A stretch of DNA of 64,000 nt from Desulfosudis oleivorans (GTDB lineage Bacteria > Desulfobacterota > Desulfobacteria > Desulfobacterales > SURF-7): positions 285,629 to 349,628 of the forward strand of contig DYJD01000002.1 in the NCBI GenBank assembly GCA_020723325.1, in the 5' to 3' direction. The notes beneath the pieces were generated by a model, which did not search any database, was not told the origin of the DNA, and saw only the letters and a program-made list of their open reading frames with translations. The translations under genes and the position numbers were made by a program. Positions 45,589 through 55,486 of the stretch are shown here, in pieces (within the stretch, counting starts at the first letter, position 1; every line of letters begins with the position of its first letter).

Positions 45589-46206
45589 ATGAAACAGATA
45601 AAAGTAGTTGCCTTTGACTGCGACGGTGTCATGTTTGACACCGACCGATCAAATCAGATGTACTACAATAAAATTTTGACCCAGTTAGGACAGCCGCTGT
45701 TGTCACGCGCACAATTCGATTATGTTCATATGCACACAGTGGACGCGGCCCTTGATTTCCTGTTTCCAGAGCCCGGGTTGCGCATTGAGGCTGAAGTTTT
45801 GCGCAAGGAAATGAATTATTTTGCGCTGATACCCTACATGCAAATCGAACCGGATTTAAAACCGCTTTTGGCCCAGCTGCGGCCGCGCTGGAAGACCGCC
45901 ATTGCCACCAACCGCTCGGATACCATGGACCGTGTGCTTCAGGAGCACGGCCTGGAAGGGTGCTTTGATCTGGTGGTTTCGGCCCGGGATGTGCCCCATC
46001 CCAAGCCCCATCCGGATCCGCTCCTGAAAATCCTGGAGCATTTCCAGATCCCACCCCAGGCCATGGTCTATGTGGGCGACTCATCCCTGGATGAACAGGC
46101 TGCCGCGGCCGCCGGCATTCCCTTTATTGCTTATAATAATCCGGCTTTGTCGGCCCAATATCATATCCGGCGCCTGGGGGAGATCATCGGACTCATGGGG
46201 ATTTAA
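45589..46206 (+). CDS. HAD-superfamily phosphatase (phosphoglycolate phosphatase-like)
   Basis: 205 aa from the ATG at 45589. HAD motif I is FDCDGVMFDTD (nucleophile Asp, then acid/base Asp), motif II IATNRS, and motifs III/IV KPHPDPLLKIL with YVGDSSLDEQAAAAAG. A helical cap insertion follows motif I as in Gph/beta-PGM types. The substrate is unknown; it is probably a small phosphometabolite. Confidence 0.88.
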   Translation: MKQIKVVAFDCDGVMFDTDRSNQMYYNKILTQLGQPLLSRAQFDYVHMHTVDAALDFLFPEPGLRIEAEVLRKEMNYFALIPYMQIEPDLKPLLAQLRPRWKTAIATNRSDTMDRVLQEHGLEGCFDLVVSARDVPHPKPHPDPLLKILEHFQIPPQAMVYVGDSSLDEQAAAAAGIPFIAYNNPALSAQYHIRRLGEIIGLMGI

Positions 46207-46225
46207 GCCCGGCACCGGATTTTTT

Positions 46226-46723
46226 TCAAAACGGAATATCGTCCTCGGGTGGAGCCGAACCGGCCATGGGACCGGACGGCCCGGGTCGAAAGGTGTTGTC
46301 CCGTTCACCCCCCCCGCCCTGGCCATATTCTCCCTGAAAATTGTCAGGGGAATAGCCGCCGCCCTGGCCCTGGGGTGGGGCTGACCCGCCTTCACGCCCA
46401 TCCAGCATACGCATGTCCGTGGCCACAATCTCGGTGGTATAACGGGTGACGCCGTCCTTTTCCCAGGATCTGGTTTGCAGACGTCCCTCCACATATACCT
46501 GCCTGCCTTTTGAAAGATATTCACCGCAGATCTCACCTAGGCGATCAAAGGCGACAATGCGATGCCACTCTGTACGTTCTTTTTTTTCTCCAGTGGCCTT
46601 GTCTTTCCAGGTATCGGAAGTAGCCACACTGAAATTGGCCACAGCCTTGCCGTCCTGGGTATATCTGATTTCCGGGTCACGCCCCAACCGACCGACGATG
46701 ATCGCCTTGTTTATACCTGCCAT
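46226..46723 (-). CDS. ssb: Single-stranded DNA-binding protein
   Basis: 165 aa. OB fold: [69 protein letters not shown] Gly/Gln/Pro-rich linker of about 45 residues and the acidic tip DDIPF complete the SSB pattern for recruiting repair and replication proteins. It converges with the HAD gene 19 bp away. Confidence 0.96.
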   Translation of the reverse strand: MAGINKAIIVGRLGRDPEIRYTQDGKAVANFSVATSDTWKDKATGEKKERTEWHRIVAFDRLGEICGEYLSKGRQVYVEGRLQTRSWEKDGVTRYTTEIVATDMRMLDGREGGSAPPQGQGGGYSPDNFQGEYGQGGGGERDNTFRPGPSGPMAGSAPPEDDIPF

Positions 46724-47066
46724 GCCGAACCTCCGAATGTTGACGCTGTTAAAATATAATCGCTAAGCCTTGATACAGAAATCAGGCCGGTCTGTCAATG
46801 CAATCGGCCGGAAGAACCAACACAATTCTATCCGTTTGTCATTATTGCTGATTTAAAATATTCCTTGACAACCCGGCCCCATTTGAGATAAACGCCAATC
46901 ATTGTACAGTACATTGTTATTTTATAATGATTCAGATCATATAAAATTTTGTATGGTCTTCCCCGCCAATGGGTATCGTCAGTATGCAAGCGTAGCGGCA
47001 CCGCTCCGCCGATACCGGTTTCGTAACCAAGAACAATTTTATTTAATGTACAACAGGAGACGTATC
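46724..47066. other. Divergent intergenic region (ssb / acyl-CoA ligase)
   Basis: 343 bp without a gene between two divergent starts. The plus-strand frame can be extended upstream through this stretch to 46902, but the translation has no ligase similarity, and the true start at 47067 has AGGAGA. A GC-rich inner patch (46984-47030) is flanked by AT-rich DNA. No RNA gene is recognised. Confidence 0.45.
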
Positions 47067-48728
47067 ATGGAAAAAGTCTGGCAGCAACAGTATGACACCG
47101 GTGTTCCCCCAGAAGTCGATTTCCGACAATACAATTCCATTGCGGAATTATTGGAGGAAATTTTTCAAAAATTCCAGGATCGACCCGCGTTTCACAACAT
47201 GGGGACAACCATTTCCTATCGGGAACTGGACAATCACAGCAAAAATTTCGCCTGCTACCTGCAAAACGAGCTCAAATTAAAAAAAGGCGATCGGGTGGCC
47301 ATCATGATGCCCAACATCCTCCAATATCCCATTGTATTCATGGGTATTTTACGAGCGGGGCTGGTGGCGGTGAATGTGAACCCCCTGTATACTGCCCGGG
47401 AACTTGAACATCAGATGAAGGATTCAGGGGCCAAAGCCATCGTCATTTTTGAAAACGCCGCCCATATCCTGGAAAAAGTACTTGCCAAGACCGACATCAA
47501 ACATGTGATCACCACCAAAATCGGAGATATGCTCAAATTTCCGAAATCCATGATCGTCAATTTTGTCATTAAAAAAGTCAAAAAAATGGTGCCGGCCTGG
47601 AATATCCCCATTGCAGTGCCCCTCAAGGATGCCCTGAATAAAGGCACGGATTCGTCCTTGAAAGCCGTGAAAACCAAGCGGGAGGATATCGCCTGCCTAC
47701 AATACACCGGCGGAACCACCGGCGTGGCCAAGGGCGCGGTTCTCTCCCACGGCAACATCCTTGCAAATATGATCCAGGCCAAAGCCTGGGTAAAAAACCA
47801 GATCAAGGAAGGCGAAGAGATCATCATCACACCGCTGCCTCTGTACCATATTTTCTCGCTAACCGCCAACTGCCTGGCCTTTTCTTCCGTGGGCGGCTTG
47901 AATGTTTTGATCACCAATCCCCGGGACATCCCCGGTTTTGTAAAAGAACTGAAAAAATGGAAGTTCTCGGCCATCACCGGGGTCAATACCTTGTTCAATG
48001 CCTTGCTCAACAATCCGGATTTTAAAAGCCTCGATTTTTCCAATCTGAAGATTTCCCTGGGCGGCGCCATGGCAGTCCAGAAACCGGTGGCGGAAGCCTG
48101 GAAAGCCCAAACCGGCGCGCCCCTGATCGAAGCCTACGGCCTGACCGAAACCTCGCCGGCGGCCTGCATGAACCCCATGTCTTTGGCGGATTACAACGGC
48201 TTTATCGGCCTGCCGATTTCATCCACGGAAATCCGCATCAAGGACGACCAGGAACAAGACCTGCCCTTTAATGAAATCGGTGAAATCTCCATCAAGGGCC
48301 CCCAGGTGATGCAGGGCTACTGGCAGCGGCCGGAAGAAACCGCCAAGGTCATGACCAAAGACGGCTTCCTCAAAACCGGCGATCTTGGTTTTATGACAGA
48401 AAAAGGCTATATCAAAATCGTGGACCGCAAAAAGGACATGATTCTCGTATCCGGTTTTAACGTCTACCCCAATGAGGTGGAAGAAGTGGTTGCCAGCCAT
48501 CCGGGAGTTTTGGAATGCGCCGCCGTGGGCGTGCCGGATTCCAAAAGCGGAGAAGCGGTAAAACTATTCGTGGTGAAAAAGGACGCGAACCTCACGGAAG
48601 AGGATGTCCGCAAACATTGCAAAGAAAACCTCACCGGTTACAAGATTCCCAAGGTAGTGGAATTCCGCAATGAACTGCCCAAATCCAATGTGGGCAAGAT
48701 CCTGCGCAAGGATCTGCGCGGAACCTGA
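47067..48728 (+). CDS. fadD: Long-chain fatty-acid-CoA ligase (AMP-forming)
   Basis: 553 aa from the ATG at 47067, preceded by CAGGAGACG. ANL motifs: LQYTGGTTGVAKGAVLSHGN (P-loop), EAYGLTETSPAACMNPM, GDLGFMTEKGYIKIVDRKKDMI (hinge) and the acyl-acceptor Lys region PKSNVGKILRKDLR. It activates fatty acids for beta-oxidation or lipid synthesis and could feed acyl-CoA to the PHA pathway of the window. A 10-bp hairpin follows 27 bp after the stop. Confidence 0.92.
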   Translation: MEKVWQQQYDTGVPPEVDFRQYNSIAELLEEIFQKFQDRPAFHNMGTTISYRELDNHSKNFACYLQNELKLKKGDRVAIMMPNILQYPIVFMGILRAGLVAVNVNPLYTARELEHQMKDSGAKAIVIFENAAHILEKVLAKTDIKHVITTKIGDMLKFPKSMIVNFVIKKVKKMVPAWNIPIAVPLKDALNKGTDSSLKAVKTKREDIACLQYTGGTTGVAKGAVLSHGNILANMIQAKAWVKNQIKEGEEIIITPLPLYHIFSLTANCLAFSSVGGLNVLITNPRDIPGFVKELKKWKFSAITGVNTLFNALLNNPDFKSLDFSNLKISLGGAMAVQKPVAEAWKAQTGAPLIEAYGLTETSPAACMNPMSLADYNGFIGLPISSTEIRIKDDQEQDLPFNEIGEISIKGPQVMQGYWQRPEETAKVMTKDGFLKTGDLGFMTEKGYIKIVDRKKDMILVSGFNVYPNEVEEVVASHPGVLECAAVGVPDSKSGEAVKLFVVKKDANLTEEDVRKHCKENLTGYKIPKVVEFRNELPKSNVGKILRKDLRGT

Positions 48729-48755
48729 TGTTATCACGCGGTCAGACTCCCACTA

Positions 48756-48780
48756 ACCGGCAGGCGTAAGGCCTGCCGGT
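48756..48780 (+). terminator. Stem-loop after the acyl-CoA ligase gene
   Basis: ACCGGCAGGC (48756-48765) and GCCTGCCGGT (48771-48780) are perfect reverse complements with a 5-nt loop GTAAG. It lies just after the ligase stop; the T-rich run is not immediate, so it may be a weak or Rho-assisted terminator. Confidence 0.6.
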
Positions 48781-48962
48781 TCGCCGGGAAATATCTTGCT
48801 CTATTTTCTACTTTTTTCTAGGACCACATAGTTTTCCCTTTTCACACCTTTTTTCAGTTGAAATAAACCTTTTCCATGAATAGCTCTTGAAATCCGACCT
48901 GATCAAAGCGTATAATTTTTCAATATTTGGTAGATAGATAGACCCCAACCAAAAGGCGCGTC

Positions 48963-49901
48963 ATGACCGTCAGGCTCTATTGGATCCAGTGCGGAGGGTG
49001 CGGCGGGGACACTTGGTCCCTGTTCAACGCCGAGACTCCGGATGTAATCGAACTCCTCAACCTGCTGAACATCGAACTGCTCTGGCATCCGTCGATTTCC
49101 AATAAATCCATCCGCGCCCAGGAGCAAACCATCGAAGGCCTGCTGTCCGGCGAGGAAAAACTGGACATCCTGTGTGTGGAAGGCTCCATTATCCGCGGGC
49201 CGGGGGGCACGGGCATGTATGATGAGGCCTACGGCGCGCCCAAAAAGAATCTTGTGGCCTCCCTGGCCAAACAGGCGCGGCATGTGCTGGCCGTGGGCAC
49301 TTGCGCCAGCTTTGGGGGCATCGGTGCGGACGGCGAGATCGAGGCCACGGGCATGCAATTCCATAAATGGTCCAGGGGCGGTTTTCTAGGGGAGGATTTT
49401 CGTTCCAAAAGCGGACGGCCGGTGATCAATCTGCCCGGCTGCCCATGCCATTGCGATATCCTTGCCGGCACCCTGGCAGCCCTGGTGACCGGCCAGGAAA
49501 TGGAACTCACCGGCCATAATACCCCCCTGGAATGGTACGGCATGATGGTGCATCAGGGCTGTACGCGCAACGAATACCATGAATTTCGCGTGGAGGAAAA
49601 ACAGTTCGGTGAAAAAGGCTGTATGTTTTTTCACTTGGGATGCCACGGCCCTTTGGCCACCGGCCCTTGCAACAAGCGCCTGTGGAACCGCCGCTCCTCC
49701 AAAACCCGGGTGGGCGTGCCCTGTTTCGGCTGCACCCGCCCTGATTTTCCCCAGCAGTATTCCTTTTTTGAAACACGCAACATCGAAGGCATCCCCATTG
49801 AACTGCCCGACGGTGTCAGCCGCGCCCATTATCTGGCTTATAAAGGCATGGCCGCGGCAGCAGCGCCGGAAAGGCTGAAAACCAGGAAAACCGAAATTTG
49901 A
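48963..49901 (+). CDS. hoxB: Regulatory [NiFe]-hydrogenase small subunit (HoxB/HupU type)
   Basis: 312 aa with no Tat signal, unlike energy-conserving periplasmic hydrogenases. Cys ligands for the Fe-S clusters are seen at WIQCGGCGG, GTCASFGG and GCPCHCD, and in the C-terminal half at HQGCTRNEYHEF, GCMFFHLGCHGP, GPCNKRLWN and CFGCTRPDFP, the pattern of a three-cluster small subunit. A cytoplasmic location, the partner's lack of a C-terminal peptide and a histidine kinase directly after the large subunit support a group 2b H2-sensing hydrogenase. The start of the large subunit overlaps the stop of this gene by 4 nt. Confidence 0.85.
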   Translation: MTVRLYWIQCGGCGGDTWSLFNAETPDVIELLNLLNIELLWHPSISNKSIRAQEQTIEGLLSGEEKLDILCVEGSIIRGPGGTGMYDEAYGAPKKNLVASLAKQARHVLAVGTCASFGGIGADGEIEATGMQFHKWSRGGFLGEDFRSKSGRPVINLPGCPCHCDILAGTLAALVTGQEMELTGHNTPLEWYGMMVHQGCTRNEYHEFRVEEKQFGEKGCMFFHLGCHGPLATGPCNKRLWNRRSSKTRVGVPCFGCTRPDFPQQYSFFETRNIEGIPIELPDGVSRAHYLAYKGMAAAAAPERLKTRKTEI

Positions 49902-51412
49902 GCAGCCAACGTAAAAGCATTCAAATCTATCCCCTGAATCGTGTGGAAGGGGATTTGAAAATCCGGCTGGAAATCCATGACGGTGTGGTGACCGATGCCT
50001 GGAGCGCCGGCACCATGTACCGAGGCTTTGAAAATATTCTGAAAGGGCGGGGCGCCTTGGACGGCCTGGTGATCACCCCGCGCATCTGCGGGATTTGCAG
50101 CACCGCTCATCTGAAAGCTGCCGCCAAGGCCCTGGACATGATTTCCAGGGTCAAGGTTCCGGAAGATGCCATGCGCATCCGCAATGCCACCCTGATGGTG
50201 GAAATGCTCCAGAATGATATCCGTCAGAGTTGTCTGCTGTTCATGAGCGATTTTAGCCGGGTGGTTTATCAACACCACTCCTTGTATGCCGAGGCCATCC
50301 AGCGCTATACCGCCCTTACCGGCACCGTTTTCCGGCAGGCCTTGCATTGGACCAAAAAAATTCTTGAGATCGTGGCAATTCTGGGGGGACAATGGCCGCA
50401 TTCATCCTTCATGGTGCCGGGTGGTGTGGTTTCGCTGCCCAGCAGCAACGAGATCATGCAATGCCGCTACCTGCTCAACAGCTTCCGGACCTGGTATGAA
50501 ACCGAATTCCTTGGTTGCAGCCTGGAACGCTGGGCGGAGATCAAAAGCCTTGACCATTTGGAAACCTGGCTCACGGAAAAGCCGACCCATACCCATAAGG
50601 AAATGGGTTTTTTCATCCGCTTTGCCAAGGAAGCCCGGTTGGACGAAATCGGCAGGGGGCACGGTCATTTTCTCAGTTTCGGCGGCTTGGATTTGCCGGC
50701 CGATACTGCGGTCAGGCCTTTAGCCGGCGGCAACACCTTGATCCCTGCCGGTTTCATGGCCCATGGGCAAGCCTGTGCTCCCTTTTCCCAGGCCGAAATC
50801 TCCGAAGACATCACCCATGCCTGGTTCAACAGTCAGCCCACGGCCCACCCCTATGAAGGTGCAACCCATCCTTATGCCACGGGCAGTGAAAGCGAAAAAT
50901 ATTCCTGGGCCAAAGCGCCCCGTTATGCGGGCCATCCTGCTGAAACCGGGCCCCTTGCGGAGTTGATGATCGCCGGCAATCCATTGTTTACGGATCTGGT
51001 CGGCCCAAAGGGCCCCACGGTTTTTTCCCGGCAACTGGCCCGGCTGCTCCGACCGGCTGTGCTCATGCCGGCCCTAGAACAATGGCTGAAGGAAATCCGA
51101 CCCCAGGAAAAACATTTCTTTAAACAATACGAGCGCCTTGAAACCGGCGAAGGCCATGGGCTGATTCAGGCGCCGCGGGGCGCCCTGGGTCATTGGGTGA
51201 AAATTCAAGACAGCAAGATCGCCCAATACCAGATCATCACCCCCAGCACCTGGCACGCTTCCCCCCGGGACAAGGCCGGTATAAGAGGCCCCTGGGAACA
51301 AGCCCTGATCGGCACGGCCATGGGCCATCCGGAAGACACCGTCAAGGTGGATCATGTTCTGCGCTCTTTTGATCCCTGCCTGGTTTGCACGGTGCATACT
51401 GTTCAATTGTAA
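49898..51412 (+). CDS. hoxC: Regulatory [NiFe]-hydrogenase large subunit (HoxC/HupV type)
   Basis: 504 aa. The two NiFe cysteine pairs are present: RICGICSTAH near residue 64 and DPCLVCTVH at the C-terminus. Only four residues (TVQL) follow the last His, whereas catalytic hydrogenases carry a 15-aa or longer peptide that a maturation protease removes. Sensor hydrogenases such as Ralstonia HoxC lack this peptide, so the sequence fits a regulatory enzyme. No maturation (hyp) genes are in the window. It is directly followed, 11 bp later, by a PAS histidine kinase. Confidence 0.87.
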   Translation: MSSQRKSIQIYPLNRVEGDLKIRLEIHDGVVTDAWSAGTMYRGFENILKGRGALDGLVITPRICGICSTAHLKAAAKALDMISRVKVPEDAMRIRNATLMVEMLQNDIRQSCLLFMSDFSRVVYQHHSLYAEAIQRYTALTGTVFRQALHWTKKILEIVAILGGQWPHSSFMVPGGVVSLPSSNEIMQCRYLLNSFRTWYETEFLGCSLERWAEIKSLDHLETWLTEKPTHTHKEMGFFIRFAKEARLDEIGRGHGHFLSFGGLDLPADTAVRPLAGGNTLIPAGFMAHGQACAPFSQAEISEDITHAWFNSQPTAHPYEGATHPYATGSESEKYSWAKAPRYAGHPAETGPLAELMIAGNPLFTDLVGPKGPTVFSRQLARLLRPAVLMPALEQWLKEIRPQEKHFFKQYERLETGEGHGLIQAPRGALGHWVKIQDSKIAQYQIITPSTWHASPRDKAGIRGPWEQALIGTAMGHPEDTVKVDHVLRSFDPCLVCTVHTVQL

Positions 51413-51423
51413 AGGTAACAACC

Positions 51424-53619
51424 ATGACGAAAACAATCAACAACTGCTGCCGCCTGCACGGCTTTGAAGCCATGGGCAGCCGCCTGACAGAAGCGGATAT
51501 CCGCGCCGTCATGGAAGAAAATCGCGTTCTGCGGGAAGAAATCCGCGTGGCCCGCAAAGCCGCCCAGATCACCGCTGATCTCGTGGTAAAGCAATTCGAG
51601 GAAACTGAAAAAATCCTGCATCGCTTTCAAATGGCCAATGCCATGCGCAAAGCCGTGCTGGATTCCGCTTCCCAGATGGCCATCGTGGCTGCCGACAAGC
51701 GCGGCATCATTATTGTCTTCAATGCCGGCGCCGAAAATCTCCTGGGCTATCGGGCCAAGGATATCATCGGCCGGGCCACCCCGGAATTGTTTTTGCTCAC
51801 CGCGGATCTTACCGCCCATGGGACTGAACTGGTGGGTAGTTGCGACAAAGTGGATGGGATGGATCTTTTCCTTGCCCTGGCCGAGCAGCGGGACGCCAAA
51901 CCCCGGGAGTGGACCTTTGTGCGCAAGGACGGCGGCCATTTTCCCGTGCGCATGTCGGTCAACGCCTTGCAGGACGCCGAAGGGGCCACCAGCGGTTTCC
52001 TGCTCATCGCCAATGACATTTCAGAGCAGAAACGTTCTGAAAAAGCCCTGATGGAAAGCGAGCTCAACTATCGCCTGCTGCTGAAAAACCTGCCCAATGT
52101 GGTTTTCAAGGGCTATGCCAACGGCGACATTGATTTCATCGACGATAAAATCGAGGCCCTGACCGGTTATGCCAAAGAAGAGTTTTTATCCGGAAAAAAG
52201 AAATGGCTGGATATCGTGGTGGCAGAAGACCTGGATTATGTCAAACAAATGTTCATCCAGGCCCTGAAAGCCGACAAATCCTATATCCGCGAATACCGCA
52301 TCCGCGCAAAAAACGGGGAGATCTTCTGGATCGAGGAGGGCGGCCAGATCATTTGCGATGAAACCGGCCATATCGATTTTGTCATCGGCGCCTTTCTCAA
52401 CATCACCATGCGCAAGCTGGCGGAAAAGGCTTTGCTCGAATCCGAGGCCAAGTACCGATCCCTGTTCAATGCCGGTCCGGATCCCATCCTGGTGTTGGAT
52501 AAGGAGACCTTTGAAATTCTGGATGCCAATCCCAGGGCTGCGGAAACCTTTGCCCAGGAGAAAAAAGACCTGGTCGGCAAAGTGTTTACGGATTTCGGTG
52601 CCTTTGAATACGACGACCACCGGCCGGCCCGGATCCGTACGGAAGGCTGGCCGGCCAACGGCGTGGTGATCCAGCGCCTGCGCGACCCCAAGACCGACTG
52701 CAATCTCTATATCAAAATCAAGGCCAGCCCCACCATTTACAAGGGTAAAACGGCCACCATCCTGGCCGGCACGGATATCACCGAGGTGATTGAAAAGGAC
52801 GCCCAGCTTATCCAGGCCAGCAAAATGAGCACCCTGGGGGAAATGTCCGCCGGCATTGCCCATGAACTGAACCAGCCCCTGAACGCCATCAAACTGGGCA
52901 ATGAATTCCTGAAAACCATGCTCAACCGGCGTCTGCCAATACCGGACAAGGATTTGCTGCATGTGGTATTGGAGGTGAATGAACAGGTTGAGCGGGCCTC
53001 GGATATCATCAACCGTCTGCGGGCCTTTGGCCGTAAGACTGAAAATGTCAAACAGACAGTGGATATCAACGAACCGGTCCTGGGGGTGCTGAAAATCATC
53101 GGCGAGCAACTCAAGCTGGAAAGCATCCAGGTGGCACTGGACCTGACGGAAAATCCGCCCGCTGTCCTGGCTCAGCGCAACCGGCTGGAGCAGGTGCTCT
53201 TCAATCTGATCACCAATGCCCGGGACGCCATCAACAAAAAGAGAAATGAAGCGCCTGAATTCCAGGATCACCGCATCACCATCACCACCTTTTTCCAGAA
53301 CCAGCGCGTGGGCGTTGCCGTGAGCGACACCGGCATAGGGGTTCCCAAGGAAATCCGCAACAAAATCTTCGAGCCCTTTTTCACCACCAAGGAAGTGGGA
53401 ACCGGCATGGGTCTGGGACTGTCCATCATTTACGGCATCATCCGGGATTACGGAGGCGACATTGTGCTGCACAGCGAAGAGGGCCGGGGCAGCACGTTTA
53501 CCTATTCATTTCCATGCGCGGAAATGATGGCGCCAAGGCCTATCCCTGCACCCAATCCGACAACAAGGGCGGCGATGTCAGCCGCGCCGACGGAACCGAC
53601 CAATCATACCCGGCGGTGA
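51424..53619 (+). CDS. Three-PAS cytoplasmic histidine kinase, partner of the H2 sensor
   Basis: 731 aa from the ATG at 51424. An N-terminal coiled coil ([18 protein letters not shown]) is followed by three PAS domains (about 75-195, 205-330, 335-455), then HisKA with phospho-accepting His480 in [12 protein letters not shown]. The HATPase has [10 protein letters not shown] (N box), DTGIGVP (G1) and [10 protein letters not shown] (G2). No membrane segment is seen. The position after hoxBC corresponds to HoxJ/HupT, the kinases that read the hydrogenase signal. Its last 27 codons overlap the tail of the convergent DisA_N gene. The kinase core is closely related to two kinases encoded by the opposing operon. 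Confidence 0.9.
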   Translation: MTKTINNCCRLHGFEAMGSRLTEADIRAVMEENRVLREEIRVARKAAQITADLVVKQFEETEKILHRFQMANAMRKAVLDSASQMAIVAADKRGIIIVFNAGAENLLGYRAKDIIGRATPELFLLTADLTAHGTELVGSCDKVDGMDLFLALAEQRDAKPREWTFVRKDGGHFPVRMSVNALQDAEGATSGFLLIANDISEQKRSEKALMESELNYRLLLKNLPNVVFKGYANGDIDFIDDKIEALTGYAKEEFLSGKKKWLDIVVAEDLDYVKQMFIQALKADKSYIREYRIRAKNGEIFWIEEGGQIICDETGHIDFVIGAFLNITMRKLAEKALLESEAKYRSLFNAGPDPILVLDKETFEILDANPRAAETFAQEKKDLVGKVFTDFGAFEYDDHRPARIRTEGWPANGVVIQRLRDPKTDCNLYIKIKASPTIYKGKTATILAGTDITEVIEKDAQLIQASKMSTLGEMSAGIAHELNQPLNAIKLGNEFLKTMLNRRLPIPDKDLLHVVLEVNEQVERASDIINRLRAFGRKTENVKQTVDINEPVLGVLKIIGEQLKLESIQVALDLTENPPAVLAQRNRLEQVLFNLITNARDAINKKRNEAPEFQDHRITITTFFQNQRVGVAVSDTGIGVPKEIRNKIFEPFFTTKEVGTGMGLGLSIIYGIIRDYGGDIVLHSEEGRGSTFTYSFPCAEMMAPRPIPAPNPTTRAAMSAAPTEPTNHTRR

Positions 53620-54976
53620 GTTTAACGCCGCCCTTGATCACCGAAACAGGACGATCCGCCGAGACCACCACTACCAAGATCCGTTCATGCTCGGCCGTGA
53701 ACCGCAAGGCGGAATTGAAACGGGCGCCCCGGGAGCGGTCCTCGGCCGCCACGGCGCGACCGTCCAGGATGCAGGCAAAACCGTGGATATGCAGGTCGGC
53801 GCTGATATGCAGGGCGCCGTCCAGCTTGGCCAGGGATTTGGTCAGGGAAAGAATGACGGGATCTCTCAGGTCAAGGGGCGTTTCCAGGTGCTGACCCGCA
53901 ATTTGAATGGGTTCCGGATTCATATCGATCACCAGGGTGCAACCGAATTTTTGGCCTTCGGCATAGTGGACGATGTCGGCAATGGTCTGGAACAGATCAT
54001 GGGCCTGGTGCGGTGGGTCAAAATGGGCTTCCAGCAACACTTCCTCCAGTTCCACCATTTTGGCCCGGCGGGTAAAGGAATAAAAATTGCCGTCGGAAAA
54101 GCTGCAGATGGGATCATCCCCAAGTTTCAGAAAACCATGGCCGCCGCGAAAATCCGCCACAAGGCGCACCATGGAAAGCTCACTGCCGGCTATCCCCACG
54201 ATTTTGTTTCCGTCTGAAATCAATTTGCGGTCCGAACCTTCCACGGCCTGGAGCAATTTACGCACGTGTTTGAACTTCTTCAAGTCCGGCCGCTCATTCA
54301 GGGGGAAGCGGGCCAGAAATTTTAAAAAGCTCACCGTGCGCGGTTCCATGAAAACCAGTTCTCCCCTGGGCCACAAACCTTCTTCCATGGTCCGGGAAAT
54401 TCCCAGAACCGCATCCAAAATGGGATAGATGCGCAACTGGATATCCATGCCGATCCTGCGGGTCAATTCATCCACCAGGCAATCCCGCACCGCATGGGGG
54501 GCGTATTCGCGGATCACATAGCTGGATTCGCCTGTATAATCGGCGTCGTTCCGGACCACATCCTGAGCCAGCAGCCAGACGGCGCGCTCCAGCCAGCGTT
54601 CTGTCGGGCCGGTGGCGCACATGTCCGGATGGTGTTCGGTAAACCACATCTGGTAGAATATGGAGCTGGAACGCCCGCCGATGGAAATCAGCCCGGCCAG
54701 ATTGAGTCCGGGTTCGGGCAGGGGCTGGCTGAAATGCCGCAGATTGCGGACCTGTTGGTTGTTATCCCGCCAGGTATCGGAGGTGAGATAAATTTCAGTA
54801 AGCCTGGGCTCATGCCCGCGCAACAAGGAATGGGGGTCATAGATCCGCAAGGACGAATCCGGCCGGTCGGCGTAAATGACGGCCACCCGGCTCTGGCCGG
54901 AAAAATGGGACAAGGCCTCTTGTAGACTCTCAATAATCTGAAAAATGCTGATTTTGCCGATGATGGAATCTGTCAT
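53540..54976 (-). CDS. DisA_N (diadenylate cyclase-like) protein with N-terminal sensor-type region
   Basis: 478 aa. The C-terminal 130 residues resemble the DAC/DisA_N domain: DGA at residues 386-388 (LDGALHISADLHIHGFACILDGR) and RGARFNSALRFTAEH around residue 419, where canonical DACs have a TRHR/RHRxA motif. The first 350 residues include two mixed alpha/beta parts I do not recognise; proteobacterial DAC proteins often carry such predicted sensor domains. It would form c-di-AMP or a related nucleotide if active; the changed motif leaves this open. It overlaps the receiver gene by 4 nt, so it is likely its output partner. Confidence 0.78.
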   Translation of the reverse strand: MTDSIIGKISIFQIIESLQEALSHFSGQSRVAVIYADRPDSSLRIYDPHSLLRGHEPRLTEIYLTSDTWRDNNQQVRNLRHFSQPLPEPGLNLAGLISIGGRSSSIFYQMWFTEHHPDMCATGPTERWLERAVWLLAQDVVRNDADYTGESSYVIREYAPHAVRDCLVDELTRRIGMDIQLRIYPILDAVLGISRTMEEGLWPRGELVFMEPRTVSFLKFLARFPLNERPDLKKFKHVRKLLQAVEGSDRKLISDGNKIVGIAGSELSMVRLVADFRGGHGFLKLGDDPICSFSDGNFYSFTRRAKMVELEEVLLEAHFDPPHQAHDLFQTIADIVHYAEGQKFGCTLVIDMNPEPIQIAGQHLETPLDLRDPVILSLTKSLAKLDGALHISADLHIHGFACILDGRAVAAEDRSRGARFNSALRFTAEHERILVVVVSADRPVSVIKGGVKLTAGYDWSVPSARLTSPPLLSDWVQG

Positions 54977-55386
54977 GACGGCGTTGCTTCCGATGGCTGA
55001 CCGCCGTGGCCCTGCCCGGCCGACTGTAGTCGCCCTTCAGCGTTTTTAAGGGCTTTTTCCAGGGCATCCTTCTCAATGGGCTTATGGATAAAATCGCTGG
55101 CTTTCAGATCCAGAGCCTTTTTGGCCAGATCCACATCCCCATGGCCGGTGATGACGATGACTTCTACACCCGGATCAATTTCCTTGATCTTGCGCAGCAC
55201 GGAAAAGCCATCCATGCCCGGCATTTTGATATCCGTCAGCACAATGCGCGGATTTTCGCGCTGGAAAAGTTCGATCCCGGTCGGCCCGTTTTCAGCCGTG
55301 AGCACTTCATAGCCAAGGGCGCCCAGCAAAAGGCGCGACATGGCCAAGGTGGGTTTTTCATCATCAATGATCAGAATTCTAGTCAT
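54973..55386 (-). CDS. Stand-alone response regulator receiver protein
   Basis: 137 aa. Receiver domain only: acidic pocket IIDDEKP, phospho-acceptor Asp52 in LTDIKMPGMDGF, Thr in VITGHGD and Lys in DFIHKPIEKDA. No output domain; the last 25 residues are a short charged tail. It lies between a membrane kinase gene (100 bp upstream) and the DisA_N gene (4-nt overlap), so it probably relays phosphoryl signals to that protein or to an unlinked output. Confidence 0.92.
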   Translation of the reverse strand: MTRILIIDDEKPTLAMSRLLLGALGYEVLTAENGPTGIELFQRENPRIVLTDIKMPGMDGFSVLRKIKEIDPGVEVIVITGHGDVDLAKKALDLKASDFIHKPIEKDALEKALKNAEGRLQSAGQGHGGQPSEATPS

Positions 55387-55486
55387 GCCGATTTTTCCTC
55401 ATCCTCCCATTATTGATCATGGATAGCTGTCTTCCCCTGTATTCATCCCGTATCCCGCGGCGCGCCTCCGGAATTTTTCTAATTAA

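Noticed and set aside
51360-51412. Selenocysteine in the hydrogenase large subunit
   Set aside because: Both Ni-ligand motifs read with normal Cys codons (DPCLVC); no in-frame TGA.
52186-53472. Minus-strand 428-aa frame within the H2-linked kinase
   Set aside because: Opposite strand to a complete PAS-kinase with all motifs; composition is typical of a shadow.
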